Below, piece by piece: positions 58,027 through 64,000 of a stretch of DNA of 64,000 bases. Below the pieces are notes generated by a model. The model was given only the letters and a program-made list of their open reading frames with translations, had not been told where the DNA came from and ran no database searches. Positions within the stretch are counted from its first letter, which is position 1. The number at the start of each line of letters is the position of its first letter. Both the position numbers and the translations under genes were made by a program. This DNA comes from Tardiphaga sp. P9-11 (GTDB taxonomy: Bacteria > Pseudomonadota > Alphaproteobacteria > Rhizobiales > Xanthobacteraceae), in contig NZ_NPKQ01000002.1 of assembly GCF_008329525.1 (NCBI RefSeq), positions 62,001-126,000 on the forward strand, given 5' to 3'.

Positions 58027-59940
58027 ATGCTTCGAGGAATGCGCAAAGCCTCATCCAACTGGATTGGCAAGACGATTATGGCCGTCGTGATGGGCGTGCT
58101 GATCGTCAGCTTCGGCATCTGGGGCATCGCCGACGCGTTCAAGGGCTATGGACAGTCCAAGCTCGCCACCATCGGCTCGACCGAGATCACGACCGAGCAG
58201 TTCCGCCAGCTCTATAACGACAAGCTGCAGCAGATCGGCCGCCAGTTCGGCCGTCCGCTGACCTCGGATCAGGCCCGTGCCTTTGGTCTCGACCGCCAGG
58301 TGCTGCAGCAGGTCGTCGCCGAAGCCGCCCTCGACGAGGACGCGCGTCGCAAGGGCCTGGGCGTGGCGGATGCCGAAGTCATGCGGCAGATCATTGCGGA
58401 TCCGAACTTCCAGAGCCCGACCGGCGGCTTCGATGCGCCGCGCTTCCAGCAGTTGATCCGCTCGCTTGGCTTCACTGAACAGCGCTACATCGCCGAACAG
58501 CGCAAGGTCTCTCTGCGCCGCCAGATTGCCGGCACCGTCACGTCAGGCGTCGAGCCACCGAAAACCATGATCGAGGCGCTGAGCCGTTATCAGAACGAAA
58601 CGCGGACCATCGACTATGTGAAGTTCGAGGCCGCGCAGGCCGGAACCATCGATGCGCCCTCTCCCGAGGCTCTCGCCGCCTATTTCGACGAGCGCAAGAC
58701 CCAGTTCCGCGCCCCCGAATATCGCAAGATTGCCTTCCTCGCCTTGACGCCCGATGAAATGGCCAAATGGTCAACGGTGTCCGACGACGATGCCAGGAAG
58801 GTGTTTGAGGAGCGCAAGGACAAGCTCTCTACACCGGAGCAGCGCCAGATCTCGCAGATCGTCTTCCCGAACGTGGCCGATGCTGAAGCCGGCCGCGCCA
58901 AGCTGAACGATACGTTCAAGTTCGAGGACCTCGCCAAGGAGCGCGGCCTGTCGGCGTCCGACATCGATCTCGGCATGGTTGCCAAAGCGGGAATCATGGA
59001 TCCGTCCGTCGCAGATGCCGCCTTCTCGCTGGCGCCGGACGGCATCAGCCAGCCGATCACCGGACGGTTCGGCGTGACGCTGATCAAGGTCGGCAAGGTC
59101 CAGGCCGGAACGACGCCGAGCTATGACAGCGTTGCCGCCAACCTGAAGCGCGACATTGCCATCGAGCGTGCCCGTGCCGTCGTATCGGACATGCACAACA
59201 AGATCGAGGACGAACGCGGTGGCGGTGCCAATGTCGTCGATACCGCCAAGAAGCTCGGCCTCACCGCCGTCACCATCGAGGCGGTCGATCGCTCCGGCCG
59301 TGCGCCGGACGGCCAGCCCGTTGCGGGCCTGCCCACGGGTGTGGACGTCGTGACCCAGGCCTTCAACAGCGATGTCGGCGTCGACAACGACGCATTGCAG
59401 GCTGGTGGCGGTTACATCTGGTATGACGTGCTCGGCGTAACGCCGGCGCGTGACCGCACGCTCGACGAAGTGAAGCCGCAGGTCGAAGCACGTTGGCGCG
59501 ACGAGCAGATCACCACGCGCCTGCGCGACAAGGCCGTCGACGTGGCGAAGAAGCTTGAAGGCGGCGCCAAGCTCGCCGACGAAGCTGCCGCAGCCGGACT
59601 CAAGGTTGTGACCTCCGCGCCGTTCAAGCGTGACGCTAGCGATCCGGCTCTGTCAGCCGGCGTGATCCAGTCGGTGTTCCGCGGCGTCAAGGATTCGGCC
59701 GGACAAGCCCAGGGCGCCACACCCTCGGAATGGATCGTCTACCGGATCATCGATATCACTGCACCGACGGTCGACATGGCATCCGAAGATGCCAAGAAGC
59801 TGAAGGAGACGTTGCAGCGCGGACTGACCGACGAACAGGTCGCGCAATATGTCACCAGGCTCGAGACGCAGATCGGCACCAAGATCAACGCGGAAGCCGT
59901 TGCGATCGCCACCGGCGCCGCGAACAGCAACACCAATTAG
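58027..59940 (+). CDS. ppiD: PpiD-like periplasmic chaperone / peptidyl-prolyl isomerase
   Basis: A 637-residue membrane-anchored chaperone. Residues about 17-37 form the inner-membrane anchor (ASSNWIGKTIMAVVMGVLIV), followed by a SurA_N-type chaperone region (about 50-230), a parvulin-like domain (about 245-370, FEDLAKERGLSASDIDLGMV), and a C-terminal extension. PpiD assists folding of newly exported proteins near the Sec translocon. Prolyl-isomerase activity is often lost in the family and is not certain here. Confidence 0.92.
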   Translation: MLRGMRKASSNWIGKTIMAVVMGVLIVSFGIWGIADAFKGYGQSKLATIGSTEITTEQFRQLYNDKLQQIGRQFGRPLTSDQARAFGLDRQVLQQVVAEAALDEDARRKGLGVADAEVMRQIIADPNFQSPTGGFDAPRFQQLIRSLGFTEQRYIAEQRKVSLRRQIAGTVTSGVEPPKTMIEALSRYQNETRTIDYVKFEAAQAGTIDAPSPEALAAYFDERKTQFRAPEYRKIAFLALTPDEMAKWSTVSDDDARKVFEERKDKLSTPEQRQISQIVFPNVADAEAGRAKLNDTFKFEDLAKERGLSASDIDLGMVAKAGIMDPSVADAAFSLAPDGISQPITGRFGVTLIKVGKVQAGTTPSYDSVAANLKRDIAIERARAVVSDMHNKIEDERGGGANVVDTAKKLGLTAVTIEAVDRSGRAPDGQPVAGLPTGVDVVTQAFNSDVGVDNDALQAGGGYIWYDVLGVTPARDRTLDEVKPQVEARWRDEQITTRLRDKAVDVAKKLEGGAKLADEAAAAGLKVVTSAPFKRDASDPALSAGVIQSVFRGVKDSAGQAQGATPSEWIVYRIIDITAPTVDMASEDAKKLKETLQRGLTDEQVAQYVTRLETQIGTKINAEAVAIATGAANSNTN

Positions 59941-59969
59941 GAAACTCACGTCATCAATACGAGCACGGC

Positions 59970-60009
59970 GAAGCCATCCAGAAGCAACAAGCGAAGACTG
60001 GATGGCTTC
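59970..60009 (+). terminator. Hairpin between ppiD and trpD
   Basis: A perfect 12-bp stem (GAAGCCATCCAG / CTGGATGGCTTC) with a 16-base loop starts 29 bases past the ppiD stop and ends 45 bases before trpD. There is no clear U-run. Confidence 0.55.
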
Positions 60010-60054
60010 GTCGCAATTGTTCAGATGACGCGTGCATCACTCTGAAAGCATTCG

Positions 60055-61074
60055 ATGGACAATCTCAGGGCAATCATCGCCAAGGTCGCGACCGGCGCCT
60101 CCCTCTCGCGTGAGGAAGCCTCGGCGGCCTTCGATAGCATGATGTCGGGCGAAGCCACCCCGTCGCAGATGGGCGGCCTGCTAATGGCGCTGCGCGTGCG
60201 CGGCGAGACCGTGGATGAGATCACCGGCGCGGTCGAAGTGATGCGCAGTAAAATGCTGCGGGTCGAGGCACCGGCCGGCGCTGTCGATGTGGTCGGTACC
60301 GGGGGCGATGGCTCCGGCTCCGTGAACGTCTCGACCTGCGCCTCGTTCATTGTCGCCGGTTGCGGCGTGCCGGTTGCCAAGCACGGTAATCGCGCGTTGT
60401 CGTCGCGCTCCGGCGCCGCAGACGTGTTGGCGGCCCTTGGCGTCAAGATCGACCTCACGCCCGAGGATGTCAGCCGCTGCCTGGTGGAAACCGGCATCGG
60501 CTTCATGTTTGCGCCGGCGCATCATCCGGCCATGAAGAATGTTGGCCCGACCCGCGTCGAGCTCGCGACCCGCACGATTTTCAATCTGCTTGGGCCGCTG
60601 TCCAATCCCGCCGGCGTCACCCGGCAGATGGTCGGCGTGTTCTCGCGGCAGTGGGTGCTGCCGCTGGCGCAGGTGCTGAAAAACCTCGGCTCCGAATCCG
60701 CCTGGGTGGTGCACGGCTCCGACGGCCTTGATGAGATCACCCTTACCGGCCCGACCTTCGTGGCGGCGCTGGAGAACGGCAATATCCGCAGCTTCGAGAT
60801 TTCGCCCGAGGACGCGGGTCTGTCGCGCACCGGTCCGGATTCCTTGAAAGGTGGCGACGCCCAGGAAAACGCCGCCTCACTGCAGGCTGTGCTCGACGGC
60901 AAGCCGAGCGCCTTCCGTGACGTCGCGCTACTCAATGCAGCCGCGGCATTGATCGTGGCTGGTAAGGTCAAGGACATGAAGGAAGGCGTGGCACTCGGGC
61001 AGAAATCGCTCGACAGCGGCGCGGCGCTGGAGAAGCTGAAGCGACTGGTCTCCGTCTCCAACGCCAAGGTGTGA
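60055..61074 (+). CDS. trpD: Anthranilate phosphoribosyltransferase
   Basis: A 339-residue enzyme of tryptophan synthesis, joining anthranilate to phosphoribosyl pyrophosphate. The PRPP-binding motif [18 protein letters not shown] and [20 protein letters not shown] are intact. The glutamine amidotransferase domain is not fused here. trpD-trpC-moaC follow each other with 7-base and overlapping gaps, an operon. trpE and trpG are not in the window. Confidence 0.97.
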   Translation: MDNLRAIIAKVATGASLSREEASAAFDSMMSGEATPSQMGGLLMALRVRGETVDEITGAVEVMRSKMLRVEAPAGAVDVVGTGGDGSGSVNVSTCASFIVAGCGVPVAKHGNRALSSRSGAADVLAALGVKIDLTPEDVSRCLVETGIGFMFAPAHHPAMKNVGPTRVELATRTIFNLLGPLSNPAGVTRQMVGVFSRQWVLPLAQVLKNLGSESAWVVHGSDGLDEITLTGPTFVAALENGNIRSFEISPEDAGLSRTGPDSLKGGDAQENAASLQAVLDGKPSAFRDVALLNAAAALIVAGKVKDMKEGVALGQKSLDSGAALEKLKRLVSVSNAKV

Positions 61075-61081
61075 GACGACG

Positions 61082-61888
61082 ATGTCCGACATCCTGACCA
61101 AGATCGAAGCTTACAAGCGCGAAGAAATCGCGGCGGCGAAACGCGCCCATCCCATCGCTTCCATCGAAGCGCTGGCCAAGGCTGCGTCGGCGCCGCGCGG
61201 CTTCATGACCGCGATCCACAAGAAGCTCGACAAGAACGAGTTTGCGTTGATCGCCGAAATCAAGAAGGCCTCGCCGTCCAAGGGGCTCATTCGCGAGGAC
61301 TTCGACCCGCCGACGCTGGCCAAGGCCTATGAGGCTGGCGGCGCCGCGTGTCTCTCGGTCCTGACCGATACGCCGTCGTTCGAAGGGCATCTCGACTTCA
61401 TGGTCGCGGCGCGCGCCGCGACCAAACTGCCGGTGTTGCGCAAGGACTTCATGTTCGACACCTATCAGGTGGTCGAGGCCCGTGCCCATGGTGCCGATTG
61501 CATCCTGATCATCATGGCTGCACTCGATGACGCGCAGGCGCGCGATATCGAGGACGCCGCTATCGACCACGGCATGGATGTGCTGATCGAAATCCACGAC
61601 CAACCGGAGCTGGAGCGGGCACTGAACCTGCGCTCGCCGATGATCGGCATCAACAACCGCAACCTGCGCACCTTCGAGACCACGCTGACCGCCAGTGAAA
61701 CGCTTGCGCCTATGATCCCCCGGGATCGACTCAAGGTCGGCGAGAGCGGTATCTTCACGCCGGACGACCTCACACGCCTCGAACGCGTCGGCATTTCCAC
61801 CTTCCTGGTCGGCGAAAGCCTGATGCGGCAGGCGGACGTAACAGCGGCAACGCAAACGCTGCTCAAGCGCGCGAACGGAACGCAGTGA
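61082..61888 (+). CDS. trpC: Indole-3-glycerol phosphate synthase
   Basis: A 268-residue TIM barrel, the monofunctional enzyme (no fused TrpF). It contains [39 protein letters not shown] (catalytic Lys) and the [11 protein letters not shown] segment. Its stop lies inside the first codons of moaC. Confidence 0.97.
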   Translation: MSDILTKIEAYKREEIAAAKRAHPIASIEALAKAASAPRGFMTAIHKKLDKNEFALIAEIKKASPSKGLIREDFDPPTLAKAYEAGGAACLSVLTDTPSFEGHLDFMVAARAATKLPVLRKDFMFDTYQVVEARAHGADCILIIMAALDDAQARDIEDAAIDHGMDVLIEIHDQPELERALNLRSPMIGINNRNLRTFETTLTASETLAPMIPRDRLKVGESGIFTPDDLTRLERVGISTFLVGESLMRQADVTAATQTLLKRANGTQ

Positions 61889-61890
61889 TC

Positions 61891-62415
61891 ATGGCCGGCA
61901 AGACCAAGAAATCGAAGCAAGCTGCCGCCCTCACCCACATCGATTCCTCGGGCGAGGCCCGCATGGTCGACGTGTCGGAGAAACCGGCGACAGAACGTAT
62001 CGCGGTGGCCGAAGGTCTGGTGATCATGAGCAAGGCGACGCTCGACATGATCGTCTCCGGCAATGCCAAGAAGGGCGACGTGCTCGGCACGGCGCGCATC
62101 GCAGGCATCATGGCGGCGAAGCGCACATCGGATCTGATCCCGCTGTGTCATCCGCTAGCGCTGTCGAAGGTCACCCTGGACATCACGCCCGACAAGAAAC
62201 TGCCGGGCTGCCGCGTACGTGCGTCGGTGAAGGTCACGGGCCCCACTGGAGTCGAGATGGAAGCGCTGACGGCCGTCTCGGTCGCATGCCTGACGATCTA
62301 CGACATGATCAAGGCCGTGGAACGGGGTGTCCGTATCGAAGGCATCCACCTCGTCGAGAAAAAGGGCGGCAAGTCCGGGCACTATCTGGTGACGGACAAC
62401 GCCGCGATCAGCTGA
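61891..62415 (+). CDS. moaC: Cyclic pyranopterin monophosphate synthase MoaC
   Basis: A 174-residue molybdenum-cofactor enzyme acting with MoaA to make cyclic pyranopterin monophosphate. The start is the ATG at 61891; an in-frame GTG at 61885 is also possible. Signatures are present: [37 protein letters not shown] and the [17 protein letters not shown] segment. Its place after trpC, just as in related alphaproteobacteria, supports the call; moeA is not found next. Confidence 0.96.
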   Translation: MAGKTKKSKQAAALTHIDSSGEARMVDVSEKPATERIAVAEGLVIMSKATLDMIVSGNAKKGDVLGTARIAGIMAAKRTSDLIPLCHPLALSKVTLDITPDKKLPGCRVRASVKVTGPTGVEMEALTAVSVACLTIYDMIKAVERGVRIEGIHLVEKKGGKSGHYLVTDNAAIS

Positions 62416-62422
62416 CGTAGTC

Positions 62423-62578
62423 TTACTTCAACGATGTGTTGATCGCGGTGAATTTGGTATTCAACTTCGTCCCGAGCCCATTTACGCCAGCAATGATCGC
62501 CAGCGAGATGCCTGCGGCTATGAGGCCATACTCGATGGCCGTGGCACCTGTTTCGTCGGCAATAAAGCGTTTTAACAT
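62423..62578 (-). CDS. Flp/Fap-type pilin
   Basis: A 51-residue Flp pilin. From the ATG at 62578 it reads MLKRFIADETGATAIEYGLI, with the prepilin cleavage motif (GATAIEYG, Glu at +5) and a following hydrophobic helix (ISLAIIAGVNGLG). The longer open frame to 62671 has no family character. No tad secretion genes flank it, so assembly needs genes elsewhere. The gene is convergent with moaC, 8 bases apart. Confidence 0.88.
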   Translation of the reverse strand: MLKRFIADETGATAIEYGLIAAGISLAIIAGVNGLGTKLNTKFTAINTSLK

Positions 62579-63030
62579 TCCGAGCACTGTCTCATTCCTC
62601 ACGCAATAACTGACATTAATTGCCTCGCAACACGCGTTACGAGCACCCGATTCACAGTGACGGACCTGCAATCAGCGAGCCAAAACTACTGCGTGCAATG
62701 TCAATATCTTAGATGGTTAAGTCTTTTTCTGCGTTAGGAATTAAGTGCACGGTAGTTGCCTGCCCGGCAACAATTGCCTGTGTAGTCGCGCTCAAATCAA
62801 GCCAGACGGGCGGCCCGCGTGGCGATCCAGCAGACCTTCGGGCGCCGACGTTCTATCTTGTGCGGGGCTAGTCGAGACGTTTCATCGCGTTCCGAGCACA
62901 TCGGCATCCACACGAACTCTTCGAGGCTGCGTCCAGCCGCGAACTGAAACACCAGCCGGCGCAGACGCAGACCCTACCCGACCAGACGCGCCGATTGTGA
63001 GTTTTGCGGTAACCTAAATAGGGGTGGATT
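62579..63030. other. Gene-free stretch upstream of the Flp pilin
   Basis: About 450 bases that must contain the pilin promoter. I find no protein-coding ORF of convincing quality, no RNA gene and no clear dyad. Short AT-rich tracts lie near 62700-62745. Confidence 0.4.
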
Positions 63031-63204
63031 TCAGCGAACGCTGTCATCGCGGTGCTTGCGCAGGAGACGTTGCGGGCTGCGCTGCGGCTTCATCTCGTCG
63101 ACAATCCACGGCCCGATCTGCGCATCGAGATGCCGCTCGTATCGTTTGACCAGCAGCCACGCAGCGGGCAGCAGCAGCACCATCAGTCCAACCACGATCG
63201 ACAT
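63031..63204 (-). CDS. 57-residue single-span membrane protein
   Basis: A small ORF: MSIVVGLMVLLLPAAWLLVK followed by a basic/polar tail (RYERHLDAQIGPWIVDEMKP...). It has one hydrophobic helix (about 3-19) and an AAGGA sequence 6 bases before the ATG, which supports translation. It resembles no named family I can place. It lies between the Flp pilin and the ABC substrate-binding gene on the same strand as both. Confidence 0.6.
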   Translation of the reverse strand: MSIVVGLMVLLLPAAWLLVKRYERHLDAQIGPWIVDEMKPQRSPQRLLRKHRDDSVR

Positions 63205-63379
63205 TCCAGATCCTTTAAATCAAAGGGTTTCGATGTCGTTAGGTACGTTAAACAGCCTTTTAGGTTTGAAATAGCCCGCATGTATTTTCTGCGGAGCAGC
63301 AAATTATCTACCGATGCCCGCAACTGGCCCCACACCGATACCGGAACGACTGATGTTGCCGGTATCGATGCGCGATAGG

Positions 63380-64000
63380 CTACTTGATCATCGGACAACC
63401 ACCCTCGGCCATCGGCCGGAACGCCTTTTCGGCAGGGATGGTCGAGAGCAGCTTGTAGTAATCATACGGCCCCTTCGACTCTGCCGGCTTCTTGATCTCG
63501 AACAGGTAGATCGGGTGGATGACACGGCCATCGGCGCGGATTGTGACCTCACCGAACAGTCTGTCCTTGCCCTTGAAGGTCTTCATCTGCGGCACGACCA
63601 CGCCGGCATCATCGCTACCCTTGGCGGCCACCGCATTGAGATAGGCCAGCGTGGAGGCATAGACGCCCGCCTGATTGGCGCTCGGCATCTTGCCATTCAT
63701 GCCCGGCCGCGCCGCAAAGCGTTTGCCAAAGGCGCGGGTGTCGTCATCCATGTCCCAGTAGAAGGATTCCGTCAGCAGCAAGCCCTGCGCGGTTTTCAGG
63801 CCCATGCCGTGAACGTCGTTGATGAAGATCAGGAACGCGACCAGCTTCTGCGGGCCATCCTGCATGCCGAACTCGCCGGCCTGCTTCACCGCATTGATGG
63901 CATCGGCGCCGGCATTAGCCAAGCCGATCACCTTGGCCTTGGAGCTCTGCGCCTGCAGCAAGAGCGAGGCGAAATCGGAGGTGCCGAGCGGGTGCTTCGA
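63380..64000 (-). CDS. ABC transporter substrate-binding protein, branched-chain amino acid type (partial)
   Basis: The gene enters from the right edge; 206 C-terminal residues are seen, beginning SKHPLGTSDFASLLLQAQ. It is a type I periplasmic binding protein, Leu/Ile/Val-like (Peripla_BP_6): VIGLANAGADAINAVKQAGE, MDDDTRAFGKRFAAR, NQAGVYASTLAYLNAVAAKG and the closing VIHPIYLFEIKKPAES are typical. The N-terminal signal is outside the window. Substrate unknown. Confidence 0.85.
   Translation of the reverse strand, partial: SKHPLGTSDFASLLLQAQSSKAKVIGLANAGADAINAVKQAGEFGMQDGPQKLVAFLIFINDVHGMGLKTAQGLLLTESFYWDMDDDTRAFGKRFAARPGMNGKMPSANQAGVYASTLAYLNAVAAKGSDDAGVVVPQMKTFKGKDRLFGEVTIRADGRVIHPIYLFEIKKPAESKGPYDYYKLLSTIPAEKAFRPMAEGGCPMIK

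Noticed and set aside
62745-63017. Plus-strand frame of 90 codons beyond the Flp pilin
   Set aside because: Composition is unlike a protein (Ser/Arg/Pro/Cys mix) and there is no ribosome binding site.

Overview
The window is chromosomal DNA from a high-GC alphaproteobacterium, most likely family Nitrobacteraceae (the Bradyrhizobium / Rhodopseudomonas / Afipia / Tardiphaga group). That placement is inferred from gene order and protein character: nagZ-scpA-scpB-tatABC-serS-surE-pcm-nlpD in one run, and eno / ftsB / pdhA-pdhB-DUF5076-pdhC-lpdA near kdsA, pyrG, secG and tpiA. No rRNA, tRNA, CRISPR array, phage or transposase was seen.

Layout. 1-1740: the N-terminal two thirds of cobalamin-independent methionine synthase (metE), reading off the left edge, behind a clear B12 riboswitch. 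1.9-17.4 kb: a dense housekeeping block, mostly on the minus strand, covering cell-wall maintenance (NlpD-like LysM/M23 lipoprotein, NagZ, SPOR protein), protein repair (Pcm), SurE, SerS, Tat secretion, ScpA/ScpB chromosome condensation, ArgS and a dNTPase, with a lone response regulator and an anchored protein of unknown function inserted on the plus strand. 17.5-24.8 kb: ErpA-type Fe-S carrier, exported amidohydrolase, RND efflux pump with its adaptor, ExoIII, and a Sel1-repeat protein. 24.8-25.7 kb: an unassigned stretch with one or two orphan ORFs. 25.8-32.0 kb: the pyruvate dehydrogenase operon with ftsB upstream. 32.0-42.7 kb: an accessory region with an FMN reductase, a secreted caspase-like protein, LysE and MFS transporters, oxidoreductase, ICMT-like methyltransferase, two divergent alpha/beta hydrolases, and a large RTX-type glycoside hydrolase. 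42.9-47.9 kb: eno, queF, NUDIX, MFS, kdsA, NIPSNAP. 48.0-53.6 kb: a second accessory block with an exported PAAR-repeat protein and an exported TPR-CHAT protein in tandem, then a histone-deacetylase-family amidohydrolase and a beta-lactamase-fold hydrolase. 53.7-57.8 kb: pyrG, secG, tpiA and two small envelope or stress proteins. 58.0-62.4 kb: ppiD-like chaperone, trpD-trpC-moaC. 62.4-64.0 kb: a solitary Flp pilin, a tiny membrane protein and the C-terminal part of an ABC substrate-binding protein.

How the genes work together. The minus-strand core couples cell-wall turnover, division (FtsB, SPOR, NlpD), chromosome condensation and protein export (Tat, SecG). PdhABC/Lpd, Eno and TpiA form the lower-glycolysis to acetyl-CoA module. 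The best candidate for something undescribed is the exported PAAR-repeat / CHAT-protease pair (48031-51066), which has no type VI secretion gene in the window. A second secreted clan-CD peptidase homologue (caspase-like, 32932-34683) lies in the other accessory block. Two dyads share a core but have different, self-complementary arms and look like members of a repetitive extragenic family.
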